This document shows, in pieces, positions 24,010 to 33,014 of a DNA stretch of 64,000 nucleotides. The stretch's first letter is position 1, and every line of letters begins with the position of its first letter. The DNA lies in NCBI RefSeq assembly GCF_014640975.1, contig NZ_BMHO01000001.1:568166-632165 (forward strand). Reading direction: 5' to 3'. The notes under the pieces are model-generated. The model made no database searches, was not told the origin of the DNA, and worked only from the letters and a program-made list of their open reading frames with translations. The position numbers and the translations under genes are program-made. This stretch comes from Microbacterium faecale (GTDB taxonomy: Bacteria; Actinomycetota; Actinomycetes; Actinomycetales; Microbacteriaceae).

Positions 24010-27000
24010 TCACAGCTCGATGCGGGCGGATCCCCGCGGCGCGCGCACGTCTGTACGGTGCGAGACGAGCACGACGATGCGGTCCTCGGTCGCGGCGCGG
24101 ATATCCGCCATCACCGCCTCCGCGGTCGGCCGGTCGAGATGCGCGGCAGGCTCGTCGAGCAGGATCACGTCGGCGCGATTGAGCAGTGCCCGCGCGACAG
24201 CGAGACGCTGGCGCTCGCCGCCGGACAGCGCGGATCCGCCCGCCCCGACGTGCGTGTCGAGCCCATCGGGAAGCGACGCGACGAGGTCGCTGAGGCCGGC
24301 GCGCGCGAGGGCCGTGAGCATCTCGGCGTCGTCGGGAGCGTCGTCGCGGGCGCGGCCGACGAGGAGGTTGCCGCGGAACGTCGAGTCGAACACATACGCG
24401 TCTTGCGGGCACCAGGCGACGCGGCCGCGCCAGGAGGCCGGATCGAGGTCCGTGAGCGCGACGCCGTCGGCGCGCACGGCGCCCTCCGCCGCTGGCAGGG
24501 CGCCCATGATCACCGACAGCAGGGTGGACTTCCCGGCGCCCGAGCGCCCGGAGACGACGAGCCACTCGCCGGTTCCGACCGATCCCGACAGCCCGGAGAA
24601 GACTGGTTCGGAACGACCGGGGTAGGTGGCGGCGACGCCGTCGATCTCGAGGCGCGTGACGGGGCGGGGCGCAGGCGCGGTGCCGGTCGAGACCGGGCGC
24701 GGCATGGTCAGCAACGGCGCGATACGGCGCGCGACCTCGCGGAGCGCGGGGATCCGGTGGCACGCGACGATGAGTTCATCGAGCGGCTCGACCGCGGCGA
24801 GGGCTAGCAGCGCGACAACGCAGACGAGCTCAGCCGGCGTCGTCGGGGACAGGAGCGGAGCCCAGGCGGCGAGCGCCGAACAGGCGAATACCGCGACCGC
24901 GCTGCCGAGACCCGCGCCGAGCGAGCCCCAGCGTTCCGCGCGAGCGAGCCGGGCGCTGACCTGGTCGAGGCGCGTGACCGCGGGGTGGGCGACGCCGTTC
25001 GCCCGCAGGTCGTCGGCGGAGGTCGCGAGCGCCGCGGTCCCCCGCACGAGCGTCGACCGTTCGTGGATCCGTCGTCGATGCGCACCGCGCGCGACCACGA
25101 TCGCGAGCACGGCACCGATCACGGCTGCCGCGGCGAGGACCCCGCCGACGACGCCCACCAGCTGCGGAACCGTGATCCAGGTCGTCACCGTGATGCCGAG
25201 CACTGCGAGGGCGCCGACGGCGAGCGGCGGGACCGTGCGCGGCAGCAGGTCTCGCAGCTCGTCGGTGAGCGTGACGAGGTAGTCGACGGGGGATCCGCCC
25301 TCGAGCACGCGGCGGGATCCGGCGCCGCGCGCGGCGATCGAGCGCCACAGGCGCCGGCGCAGTCGGTCGGTCACATGGAACGACGCGGCGTGCGTCACGA
25401 GGCGCTCGGCATAGCGCGACACGGCGCGCCCGATGCCGAAGAACCGCACGCCGACGATCGCGACGAGCAGGTACATGATGTACTCCTCGACGCTCGCGCG
25501 CACGATGAGCCATCCGGACACGGCAGTCAGCGCGAGCCCCATCCCGGTCGTCGCGGTGGCGAGCAGGATGCCGAGCGCCCACCGCGCGGTCGTGGGGCGC
25601 AGGAGGCGCAACAGCGCTCGCCACCGGGCCGGACGGTCGGGCTTCAGCGCGTAGTGCTGGGGCCCGCGCAGGCTGGGCAGGCGGAGGGATCCCGAGTCGG
25701 GCGCGTCGGGGAGGCGAATGGAGTCGGTGATCACCGGGATCCCGACGGTCGTCGACGTCGGCTCCTGCCGGGCGCCATCCGCGGGAGAGACGGTGGGCGC
25801 GGCCGGTGCGGCGTGCGGGCTCGACACGGCGACCGCGTCGCTCGGATGCGCTGAGGCCACATCGACGGCGACCGTCCGCTTCGCAAGCGCGAGGGTGGCG
25901 GGCTCGTGTGTCGCCAGGATCACCGTCGCGGCCGATGCGCGGCGACGGATCGCGTCGCGCACGCGCCCCGCCGAGCGTTCGTCGAGGTGCGCGGTCGGTT
26001 CGTCGAGAACGAGGACCCGGGCACCATGGTCGACGCGCACCAGCGCGCGGGCCACGGCGAGGCGCCGCAGCTCTCCCGGGCTCATCTCCGCGATCGACGA
26101 ATGGGCGAGCCGCGCGATGCCCACCTCGCGCAGCGGGGCCTCGGGGTTCTCGGATCCGTACAGCACGAGCTCGTCCCACGGCGTCGCCGTGAAGGCCCGC
26201 GGCACCTGCGGTGCGTAGGCGACGAGCGCGGGATCGATGCCGACGATCCAGCCCGACGAGTCGGCGCCCGGCGGCAGCGTGCCGGCGATCGCGGCCAGCA
26301 GCGTCGACTTGCCGCTGCCCGACGGGCCCGTGACCGCGGTGATCCCACCGATGTCCGCCGACAGTCGGTCGAGGGTCGGCGCCGCACGGTCGGCGTAGCG
26401 CACGCTCAGGTCGTGGATCGTGATGGGGGCCGGCGCATAGTCGGGCACGACGTCGGGCTCATCCGCCCAGGCCGCGCCGGAGGCGATCTCGTCGAGCGTC
26501 GGGAAGTCCTCCGGAGCCTCCGTCCGCTGCGGCTCCGTGCGCACGAGCGGCAGGTCGATGGGGCTCGTGATGTCGGCAACGACCGGCAGCTCGGATCCGC
26601 GCACGTCGCCGCGCCGCGCGCCCGACAGGATGCGGCGCACGCGAGCGAGGGCCGACAGCCCGTTCTGCGAGGAATGGAAGGCGGATCCGACCTGCCGCAG
26701 CGCCGTGAAGCACTCGGGCGCGAGCAGGAGCGCGACGAGCGCGGTCTCGAGCCCGACCGTGTCGTTCATGAGCCGCAGGCCGAGCGCAACCGCGACGATG
26801 GCGACCGAGATCGTCGCGATGAGCTCCAGCGCGAGGGCCGAGAGGAACGAGGTGCGCAGCGTCTGCTGCAGGCGCGTGCGATACTCGCGCTGGATGTCGT
26901 CGAGCGCCCGCGCCTGCTCGTCGGCGCGGTTGAGGCCGACGAGCACGGGCAGGCCGCGCGCGAGCTCGGTGAGGTGGTTCGCGAGGCGGGCGAGGGATCC

Positions 27001-27648
27001 GGTGGCCTCGTCGGTGCGCTCCTGCGTGTGCTTGCCGATGAGCACCATGAACAGCGGCACCAGCGGCACCGTGAGCGCGACGATGAGCGCGCTCAGCCAA
27101 TCGGCGCCGAGGATCCACAGGCCCGCGATGAGCGGGACCGCGACCGCCTGGATGATCGCGGGCAGGCTGGTGGCGTAGTACTCGTCGAGATCGTCAAGGC
27201 CGTCCGCGGCAAGGATCGAGACGGATCCCTCGCCCTCGCGCTCGCGGGCGATCCGCGCCGGGGCGATCGGACGCGGATCGTCGTCGTCCTCCGCGAACTC
27301 CGCGCCCTCCGCGTCGCCGGCGGCGAGGCGATCCCACAGGCGCCCCCGCAGGTCGCGCTTGACGGCAATCGCGATGTTGTGGCCGACGACGCGCGTGCCC
27401 CACACGGCGAGCGCGCGAAGGCCACCACCGATGAGGCCGAGCAGCAGCACCGACCGCGTGTCGAGGTCGCCGGACATGACGCCCGCGATACCCGACGCGA
27501 CGGCGGCGGCGACGAGCACGAGCCCTGCGCCCTTGAGGACGGCGAGCACGCCGAGGCCCACGAGGGCGACCGGCGGCACCGGGCCCAGTGCGGGCCGGGG
27601 CGTCGGTGCCGCGTCCCCTGCGGATGTGTGCCACGGATCGCTGCTCAT
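24010..27648 (-). CDS. cydDC: Fused thiol/heme ABC exporter CydDC
   Basis: At 1212 residues this is CydD and CydC in one polypeptide. Each half has a six-helix exporter domain followed by an ATPase. Half one has Walker A TGPSGSGKSTLL near residue 440, a signature MSPGELRR in place of LSGGQ, and VLVLDEPTAHLDE. Half two has SGRSGAGKSTLL near 1035, LSGGERQR and ILLDEPAAHLDR. The linker is long and Pro/Asp-rich. CydDC is needed to assemble cytochrome bd, whose genes lie upstream on the same strand. Fusion of the two subunits is known in other actinobacteria. Two R2 palindromes separate it from cydB. Confidence 0.93.
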   Translation of the reverse strand: MSSDPWHTSAGDAAPTPRPALGPVPPVALVGLGVLAVLKGAGLVLVAAAVASGIAGVMSGDLDTRSVLLLGLIGGGLRALAVWGTRVVGHNIAIAVKRDLRGRLWDRLAAGDAEGAEFAEDDDDPRPIAPARIAREREGEGSVSILAADGLDDLDEYYATSLPAIIQAVAVPLIAGLWILGADWLSALIVALTVPLVPLFMVLIGKHTQERTDEATGSLARLANHLTELARGLPVLVGLNRADEQARALDDIQREYRTRLQQTLRTSFLSALALELIATISVAIVAVALGLRLMNDTVGLETALVALLLAPECFTALRQVGSAFHSSQNGLSALARVRRILSGARRGDVRGSELPVVADITSPIDLPLVRTEPQRTEAPEDFPTLDEIASGAAWADEPDVVPDYAPAPITIHDLSVRYADRAAPTLDRLSADIGGITAVTGPSGSGKSTLLAAIAGTLPPGADSSGWIVGIDPALVAYAPQVPRAFTATPWDELVLYGSENPEAPLREVGIARLAHSSIAEMSPGELRRLAVARALVRVDHGARVLVLDEPTAHLDERSAGRVRDAIRRRASAATVILATHEPATLALAKRTVAVDVASAHPSDAVAVSSPHAAPAAPTVSPADGARQEPTSTTVGIPVITDSIRLPDAPDSGSLRLPSLRGPQHYALKPDRPARWRALLRLLRPTTARWALGILLATATTGMGLALTAVSGWLIVRASVEEYIMYLLVAIVGVRFFGIGRAVSRYAERLVTHAASFHVTDRLRRRLWRSIAARGAGSRRVLEGGSPVDYLVTLTDELRDLLPRTVPPLAVGALAVLGITVTTWITVPQLVGVVGGVLAAAAVIGAVLAIVVARGAHRRRIHERSTLVRGTAALATSADDLRANGVAHPAVTRLDQVSARLARAERWGSLGAGLGSAVAVFACSALAAWAPLLSPTTPAELVCVVALLALAAVEPLDELIVACHRIPALREVARRIAPLLTMPRPVSTGTAPAPRPVTRLEIDGVAATYPGRSEPVFSGLSGSVGTGEWLVVSGRSGAGKSTLLSVIMGALPAAEGAVRADGVALTDLDPASWRGRVAWCPQDAYVFDSTFRGNLLVGRARDDAPDDAEMLTALARAGLSDLVASLPDGLDTHVGAGGSALSGGERQRLAVARALLNRADVILLDEPAAHLDRPTAEAVMADIRAATEDRIVVLVSHRTDVRAPRGSARIEL

Positions 27649-27689
27649 TGTGTCTCCATGCCTACCCGACGGCCCGTCGCCTCAGCCGA

Positions 27690-27746
27690 TGCCTCGCCAG
27701 ACATTGCACGTCTTGGCCGCCCCGCGCGACAATCTCTGGCGACCCA
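27690..27746. repeat. R2 palindromic repeat, copy 1 (57 bp)
   Basis: It has an imperfect inverted repeat with arms of about 17 bp. The right arm ends CAATCTCTGGCGACCCA. It is one of four copies of exactly 57 bp. It lies between cydB and cydDC and could form a hairpin in the cyd transcript. Confidence 0.75.
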
Positions 27747-27840
27747 TCGAGGGGGGACCCGCCCGCGTGCACACGCGCGCCCGCATGCACACGCGTGCCC
27801 GCGTGACGCCCGCGCCCGCATGACGCCCGTCGCCCCCGAA
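27747..27840. other. GC-rich alternating purine-pyrimidine tract between two R2 repeats
   Basis: This spacer between the two R2 copies is made of short degenerate units such as CGCGCCCGCATGCACACGCG and CCGCGTGACGCC. Much of it alternates purine and pyrimidine, a sequence type able to adopt left-handed DNA. No gene is seen, and it may be decayed repeat sequence. Confidence 0.4.
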
Positions 27841-27897
27841 TGCCTCGCCACAGTTTGCAGGTTTTCGCGCCGTGGGGCTGCAATCTCTGGCGACCCA
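27841..27897. repeat. R2 palindromic repeat, copy 2 (57 bp)
   Basis: Arms of about 20 bp carry a few mismatches. The right arm ends CTGCAATCTCTGGCGACCCA. It lies 2 bp beyond the cydB stop codon at 27900-27902 (minus strand), so its RNA hairpin would follow cydB directly and may attenuate read-through into cydDC. Confidence 0.78.
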
Positions 27898-27899
27898 AA

Positions 27900-28937
27900 T
27901 TATTTCGGGCGCAGGATCGCCGGGACGACGATGTGCGGGTCGGGGATCATGCCGGGCTCGAGGCGCTTGCGGAAGATCCAGTACGACCACGCTTGATAGG
28001 CGATGACCAGCGGCAGCCCGAACGCCGCGACGATCGTCATCACCCCGAGGGTGTAGTCGCTGCTCGACGCGTTCGCGACGGTCAGGCTGTACGCGTCGCT
28101 GAGCGTCGATGGCAGCACGTACGGGAACATGCCCGCGAACACCGCCCCGGCGCCCGCGACGATGAAGCCGACGTACCCGCCGAAGGCCACGCCCTCCCGC
28201 CGGCGCCGGGCCGCGGTCGTCGCGACCGTTGCCGCCACGACCGCGGCGGCGACGAGCGCCCACGACAGCACGGATCCGCCGTGGGCGAGCTGCACCCACA
28301 CCGCCCACGCGGCCGCCGGCAGCAGCAGGAACGGCCCCCACGTGCCGCTGAAACGCCCGGCTCGCGCGCGGATCTCGCCGTCCGTCTTGAGCGCGAGGAA
28401 CGCGGATCCGTGGGCGAGCGCGAAGCAGACGACAGCGAGACCGCCGAGGACCGCGGGAAAGGAGAACCATGCGAACGGACCACCCGAGCGGTCGCCGTTT
28501 CCGTCGAGCGGCAGGCCGGTGGAGGTCAGCGCGAGCATCGCGCCGATGCAGAACGACGCCACGAGGGATCCGACGCCGAGGCTGCGTGTCCAGAACGTCG
28601 CCCACCGCAGCGTGTGCACCTTGCCGCGGAACTCGATCGCCACCGCGCGGGCGATGAGCGCGATGAGCATGATCGTCAGCGGCAGGTACAGCGCGGAGAA
28701 CAGGGAGGCGTACCAGTGGGGGAACGCCGCGAAGATCGCGGCGCCGGCGGTGATCAGCCAGACCTCGTTGCCGTCCCACACGGGTCCGATCGTGTTCAGC
28801 ATCGTGCGCCGGGTCTTCTCGTCGCGCGTGCTGAAGAGCATGTGCATGCCCACGCCGAAGTCGAAGCCCTCGAGCGCGAGGAAGCCGATCCACAGCACCG
28901 CGATGGCGCAGAACCAGACGAGGGGAAGGACGTCCAT
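27900..28937 (-). CDS. cydB: Cytochrome bd ubiquinol/menaquinol oxidase subunit II
   Basis: This subunit (345 residues from the chosen start) has eight or nine membrane helices. Typical features are EGFDFGVGMHML near residue 20 and GPVWDGNEVWLITAG near residue 54. Start choice: the ATG at 28937 follows GGGAGACACC at good spacing and gives MDVLPLVWFCAIAVLW, the normal CydB beginning. The in-frame ATG at 28949 adds only four residues and has no ribosome site. The gene is cotranscribed with cydA, 13 bp upstream. Confidence 0.95.
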   Translation of the reverse strand: MDVLPLVWFCAIAVLWIGFLALEGFDFGVGMHMLFSTRDEKTRRTMLNTIGPVWDGNEVWLITAGAAIFAAFPHWYASLFSALYLPLTIMLIALIARAVAIEFRGKVHTLRWATFWTRSLGVGSLVASFCIGAMLALTSTGLPLDGNGDRSGGPFAWFSFPAVLGGLAVVCFALAHGSAFLALKTDGEIRARAGRFSGTWGPFLLLPAAAWAVWVQLAHGGSVLSWALVAAAVVAATVATTAARRRREGVAFGGYVGFIVAGAGAVFAGMFPYVLPSTLSDAYSLTVANASSSDYTLGVMTIVAAFGLPLVIAYQAWSYWIFRKRLEPGMIPDPHIVVPAILRPK

Positions 28938-28950
28938 GGTGTCTCCCATC

Positions 28951-30519
28951 TCAGTAGGCGAACGCGAGCACGTCGTCGCGCCGGTCGTCGGATCCGTCGG
29001 GGGTCTCGTCGCGCGACAGTTCGGGCATCGCGCTCGCCGCCCCGCCGCGCACGTAGCGGACGAGCAGATACAACTCGAAGACGAGGATCACCGCGTAGAC
29101 GGCGGTGAGCGCGATCACGGAGAAGAGCATCTCGCCCGCCGTCACACCGGGGGAGACGGCGGCCGCGGTGAACATGAACACCCCGTCGATGCCGGACGGA
29201 TCCGGGTTGGGCGCGACGACGAACGGCTGACGTCCGATCTCGGTGAAGATCCAGCCGGCGATGTTCGCCGCGAACGGCGCCACGATGCCGAGGATCGCGA
29301 GACGCATGATCCAGGGCGAGGTCGGAACCGTGCCGCGGCGCGTCAGCCAGAGCGCGACGACACCGCCCGCCGCGACGATTCCGCCGAGGCCGATCATGAG
29401 CCGGAAGCCCCAGTACGTCACCCACATCGTCGGCACGTAGTCGATCGTGCGGCCGGCGTGCTCACCCGCGAGCGCGTCGTCGGGGATCGTCTCGCCGTAC
29501 TGGTCGATGTAGTGAGGCTCGAGGTCGTTGATGCCGGGCATGTCGGCGCCCCACTCGCCCGTGCCGAGGAACCCCAGCACGCCGGGCACTTCGATGAGCG
29601 TGACGACGTCGTCGCAGTCGCCGCCGGGGTCGCCGATCGACAGCACCGAGAAGGATCCGCCCGTGTGGCATGCGGCCTCGGCGGCGGCCATCTTCATCGG
29701 CTGCTGCTCATACATGAGCTTGCCCTGCACGTCACCCGAGACGACCGTTCCGGCGAAGCCGAGGATCGCGATGATCGCGCCGAGGCGGAGCGACCAGATC
29801 CACATGCCGTGGTCGGTGCGGTCGCGCCCGGGCGCGGTGCCGGACCCGACGACAACGTGCCAATCGGATCCGACCGTGTCGATGCCGTCGTGGCGTCGGC
29901 GCCACAGGTGATACCAGCTGATCCCGAGCAGGAACATGCCCGCCACCACGAGCGCGCCGAAGAGCGTGTGCGTGTAGGCGGCGATCGCGGTGCTGTTGCC
30001 GAGCACGGCCCACACGTCGGTCATCACGGGGCGGCCGTCGGGCGCGAGTTCGACGCCGACCGGATGCTGCATCCACGAGTTGGCGACGATGATGAAGTAC
30101 GCGCTGATCCACGAGCCGATCACCGCGATCCACAGCGCGGCGAGGTGCAGGCCCTTGCGGATCCGGCCCCAGCCGAAGATCCACACGCCGAGGAACGTCG
30201 ACTCGACGAAGAATGCGAGCAGTCCCTCGAGCGCGAGCGGGGCGCCGAACACGTCGCCGACGAAGCGCGAGTACTCGCTCCACGCCATGCCGAACTGGAA
30301 CTCCTGCACGAGGCCGGTCGCGACGCCGACGATGAAGTTGATCAGGTAGAGCTTTCCCCAGAACTTCGTGGCACGCAGGTACTTCTCGTCGTCGGTTCTG
30401 ACCCACAGCGTCTGCATCAGGGCGACTGCGGCGCCGAGGCCGATCGTGAGCGGCACCATGAGGAAGTGATAGACGGTCGTGATGCCAAACTGCCACCTGG
30501 CGATGTCGAGGGGATCCAC
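28951..30519 (-). CDS. cydA: Cytochrome bd oxidase subunit I
   Basis: This 522-residue heme-bearing subunit oxidises quinol and reduces O2 with high affinity. The heme b595 His is in YHFLMVPLTIGL near residue 18. The conserved Glu lies in VESTFLGVWIFGW. GRQPFVV lies near residue 430, and the quinol (Q) loop before it is of the short, Gram-positive type. GTG at 30519 is chosen because AAAGGAGCG lies 5 bp upstream and the N-terminus VDPLDIARWQFG is the family norm. Upstream lies a phased operator array and the divergent BlaI repressor, implying regulation by BlaI. Confidence 0.95.
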   Translation of the reverse strand: MDPLDIARWQFGITTVYHFLMVPLTIGLGAAVALMQTLWVRTDDEKYLRATKFWGKLYLINFIVGVATGLVQEFQFGMAWSEYSRFVGDVFGAPLALEGLLAFFVESTFLGVWIFGWGRIRKGLHLAALWIAVIGSWISAYFIIVANSWMQHPVGVELAPDGRPVMTDVWAVLGNSTAIAAYTHTLFGALVVAGMFLLGISWYHLWRRRHDGIDTVGSDWHVVVGSGTAPGRDRTDHGMWIWSLRLGAIIAILGFAGTVVSGDVQGKLMYEQQPMKMAAAEAACHTGGSFSVLSIGDPGGDCDDVVTLIEVPGVLGFLGTGEWGADMPGINDLEPHYIDQYGETIPDDALAGEHAGRTIDYVPTMWVTYWGFRLMIGLGGIVAAGGVVALWLTRRGTVPTSPWIMRLAILGIVAPFAANIAGWIFTEIGRQPFVVAPNPDPSGIDGVFMFTAAAVSPGVTAGEMLFSVIALTAVYAVILVFELYLLVRYVRGGAASAMPELSRDETPDGSDDRRDDVLAFAY

Positions 30520-30530
30520 GAACGCTCCTT

Positions 30531-30633
30531 TTCTACACGACGTAGAAGACTCGCGATCGAGTGTAGACCACATTTCGACAGCGTGTAGAAGTTTTTCGAC
30601 GCGAAGTAGATCTTCCTTCGACACGCGGTAGAA
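30531..30633. promoter_or_regulatory. Phased operator array between cydA and blaI
   Basis: Copies of a 17-bp near-palindrome with consensus TTCKACnnnnnGTAGAA start at 30531, 30574, 30595 and 30617. The first is TTCTACACGACGTAGAA, a perfect palindrome about the central base. A degenerate fifth copy starts at 30552. Spacing is 21, 22, 21 and 22 bp, two DNA turns each, so all sites face the same side of the helix. The array fills the region between cydA and the BlaI-family gene. It lies immediately 5' of the cydA ribosome site. Confidence 0.75.
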
Positions 30634-30685
30634 TCAAAGCAGGACGCCGCGGATCCCACGCGGCCGGAATGCACACGGGGGCAGA

Positions 30686-31036
30686 TTGAACCATCTCGGA
30701 GACCTGGAACGCGGGGTCATGGACGTGCTGTGGGACGCCGACGACGCGCTCACCGCGTATGACATCAAGGACGCGATCGAGGCTATGCGCGGACGCGAGA
30801 TGGCCGCGACGACCGTGCTCACGGTCCTGTCGCGCCTCGAGAAGAAGGGCCTCGTCTCGCCCGACAAGTCCGTGCGCCCGCACCGCTACAGCGCGATCGG
30901 ATCGCGCGCCGAGCACCAGGCAGAGCTCATGCACGAGGTCCTCGGCGGATCCGGCGATCGCACCGCCGTGCTCGCCCGCTTCGTGGGAGGCGTCTCCCCC
31001 GAAGACGCCGCCTACCTTCGCAGCCTCCTCAGCTGA
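30686..31036 (+). CDS. BlaI/MecI/CopY family repressor
   Basis: This 116-residue winged-helix repressor reads NHLGDLERGVMDVLWDADDA at its start and TVLTVLSRLEKKGLVSPDKS in the recognition region, both diagnostic of BlaI/MecI. The TTG start at 30686 follows GGGGGC and gives the full family N-terminus; the internal ATG at 30719 would cut it. In BlaI/MecI systems an M56 membrane protease cleaves the repressor to induce targets. An M56 protein gene follows at 31242. Because the operator array faces cydA, I infer control of cytochrome bd rather than a beta-lactamase. Confidence 0.9.
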   Translation: MNHLGDLERGVMDVLWDADDALTAYDIKDAIEAMRGREMAATTVLTVLSRLEKKGLVSPDKSVRPHRYSAIGSRAEHQAELMHEVLGGSGDRTAVLARFVGGVSPEDAAYLRSLLS

Positions 31037-31141
31037 CCTGCGGGCGCCTCGCTGCGTTGTCCTCGTCGACGCACGCCTGTGCGCCTTCCGCGTCCGCCTT
31101 GCGACGCCCTCCGCAGGCCACCTGAGGTGCGCCCGACCCTA

Positions 31142-31198
31142 TGGGTCGCCAGAGATTCCCACTCTCGGCGCCCCACGTCTGCAAACTCTGGCGACCCA
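31142..31198. repeat. R2 palindromic repeat, copy 3 (57 bp)
   Basis: Perfect outer arms TGGGTCGCCAGAG and CTCTGGCGACCCA pair over 13 bp (14 with the flanking A/T), with a less symmetric centre. It occupies the 205-bp gap between the BlaI gene and the M56 protease gene. Nothing else is seen in that gap. Confidence 0.82.
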
Positions 31199-31241
31199 TT
31201 GATGAGGGGGGATCCACTGTGCGGGTGCGTAGGCTCGTGAC

Positions 31242-31997
31242 ATGTCCTTTCCGGCGCTGATCGCAGCCGTCGCGCTCGCGCTGGTCGCGGTCGTGCTCGC
31301 GTGGCCGGTGCCGATCGTACTGTCGGGCGCCGCATGGCCCGCCCGCGCCCCGGCCCGAGCCCTGCTGCTCTGGCAGGTCGTCGCGCTCGCCGGTGGTCTG
31401 TCGATGGTCGGCGCGCTCTGGCTGCTGGGCGACGCGTTCTTTCCGGCGCATCCGTGGCTCGCGGGGATCCCGGCGTTCGCCCTCGCGCTCTACCTTGTCG
31501 GCCACCTCGTCGTCACGATCGTGCAGTTCGAGCGCCAGCGCCGCCGTCACCTTCAGCTGCTGCTGCTGTTGAGCCAGCCGGATCCCACGCGCAAGCGCAC
31601 CCTCCTGCTCGACGACAGCGCGCCGGTCGCCTACTGCTTGCCGCGGGGCATCGGATCCGTCACCGTGCTGTCGAAGGGGCTGCTCGACACGCTCTCCGAG
31701 GACGAGCTCGACGCCGTGATCGCGCACGAGCGCGCGCACGTCGAGCAGCGTCACGAGGTCCTCCTCGTCTCGTTCCGCGCGTGGCGGCAGGCGCTGCCGT
31801 GGTTCCCGATCGCCGCGAGTGCCGAAAGCGAGGTCGAGGCGCTTGTCGAGATGCTTGCCGACGACCACGCGCGCCGCACGCAGCCCGACGGGGTGCTGGC
31901 GCGCGCCATCCTGCAGGTCGGCCAGGTGCACGGCGGCGAGGGCGGCTCGAGCCGCCGCAACCGACAGGTCGATCGCTTCCGCCGCCTCGCGGGCTGA
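31242..31997 (+). CDS. M56 family (BlaR1-type) membrane metallopeptidase
   Basis: The 251-residue protein has about three membrane helices in the N-terminal third and a cytosolic zinc protease domain with HERAHVEQRHEV near residues 163-174. The third ligand is probably Glu in ESEVEALVEMLADDHARR. It lacks the penicillin-binding sensor domain of BlaR1, so the signal it perceives is unknown. It probably cleaves or destabilises the BlaI-type repressor encoded just upstream. Start ATG at 31242. Confidence 0.88.
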   Translation: MSFPALIAAVALALVAVVLAWPVPIVLSGAAWPARAPARALLLWQVVALAGGLSMVGALWLLGDAFFPAHPWLAGIPAFALALYLVGHLVVTIVQFERQRRRHLQLLLLLSQPDPTRKRTLLLDDSAPVAYCLPRGIGSVTVLSKGLLDTLSEDELDAVIAHERAHVEQRHEVLLVSFRAWRQALPWFPIAASAESEVEALVEMLADDHARRTQPDGVLARAILQVGQVHGGEGGSSRRNRQVDRFRRLAG

Positions 31998-32048
31998 CGC
32001 GCGTCACCTGATGTGAGTCGCGACCCGCTGGCGGGCTAACGTATCGGC

Positions 32049-33005
32049 ATGGCCTCATCCCACCCCGTCATCGTCGTCGGCAGCGTCTCTGCCGACGTCA
32101 CCGCGTTCGCCGATCGCTCGCCCGCCCCCGGAGAGACGATGTTCGGCAACGCCTTCTCGCTGGCCGCCGGCGGCAAGGGCGCCAACCAGGCGATGGCTGC
32201 CGCTCGCGCAGGAGCCGAGACGTTCTTCGTCGCGTGCGTCGGCGACGACCCGTTTGAGGCCATCGTCACCGACGCGCTCACCGAGGCCGGAGTCGAGACG
32301 CGATACGTGCGTCAGATCCCGGGCGAGGGGACAGGCATCGCGCACATCCGCGTGGACGCCACGACGGGCGAGAACTACATCGTCATCGTGCCGCGCGCGA
32401 ACTCACGCCTCAGCCGCGATCACGTCGACGCCGCGATCGACGAGATCGGTGCCGTGGGCGGGGTTCTGCTCACGCAGCTCGAAACGCCGCTCGACGCCGG
32501 GCGGCACGCTCTCGCGCGCGCCCACGAGGCGGGTCTCACGGTGATTCTCGACCCGGCGCCCGCCGCCGCGATGCCCGACGAGGTCTGGCAGACGGTCGAC
32601 ATGGTTACGCCCAACGAGACCGAGGCCGCCGTGCTCACGGGGATCGCCGTCACCGACCGGGCCTCGGCGATCCGCGCGGGCGAGTGGTTCGTCGCCCGTG
32701 GCGTCGCGACCGCACTGATCACGATGGCCGGATCCGGCGCCGTCGCCGTCACCCGCGAGGGCGCCCGGGAGTACGAGCCGTTCGTCGTCGACGCCGTGGA
32801 CACGACCGCCGCGGGCGACGCGTTCGCGGGAGGGTTGGCGTCCGCGCTGGCCTCCGGATCCGATCTCGACGCCGCCGTGCGCCGCGCGATGGCGACCGGC
32901 GCGATCGCGGTCACGCGGGTGGGCGCGGCGCCGAGCATCCCCACGGCCGCCGAGGTCGACGCGTTCCTCGCGGAACACTCCCCAAGACATCCGATCTCTC
33001 GATAA
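32049..33005 (+). CDS. rbsK: Ribokinase (PfkB family sugar kinase)
   Basis: This 318-residue PfkB-family kinase shows the ribokinase opening VVGSVSADVTAFADR, then AAGGKGANQAMAAARAGA near residue 40 and the anion hole with catalytic base DTTAAGDAFAGGLASAL near residues 254-270. It phosphorylates ribose or a related sugar at O5. It lies just upstream of the FadR-type regulator, with only 9 bp between them. Its last codons contain a copy of that regulator's probable operator, so the sugar kinase may be linked with the fuconate genes or may just be a neighbour. Confidence 0.9.
   Translation: MASSHPVIVVGSVSADVTAFADRSPAPGETMFGNAFSLAAGGKGANQAMAAARAGAETFFVACVGDDPFEAIVTDALTEAGVETRYVRQIPGEGTGIAHIRVDATTGENYIVIVPRANSRLSRDHVDAAIDEIGAVGGVLLTQLETPLDAGRHALARAHEAGLTVILDPAPAAAMPDEVWQTVDMVTPNETEAAVLTGIAVTDRASAIRAGEWFVARGVATALITMAGSGAVAVTREGAREYEPFVVDAVDTTAAGDAFAGGLASALASGSDLDAAVRRAMATGAIAVTRVGAAPSIPTAAEVDAFLAEHSPRHPISR
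32985..32999. promoter_or_regulatory. Operator copy 1 of the fuconate-type regulon
   Basis: AGACATCCGATCTCT matches the motif AGACAT-CCG-ATSTMT also found at 34262 and 38313. It lies inside the 3' end of the ribokinase gene, 15 bp upstream of the FadR-type regulator's ATG, where it could serve autoregulation. Confidence 0.65.
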
Positions 33006-33014
33006 GGTCAAGCC

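Noticed and set aside
24010..27648. CydDC fusion considered as an annotation or sequencing artefact
   Set aside because: The linker is long and open, both halves are complete, and fused CydDC is known in actinobacteria.
25906..27996. A nearly 700-codon plus-strand open frame across the CydDC gene
   Set aside because: It is antisense to well-conserved CydD motifs and has shadow-type composition.
31037..31241. Searched the gap between the BlaI and M56 genes for a small gene or riboswitch
   Set aside because: Only the R2 palindrome was seen; short frames there lack a start signal and coding character.
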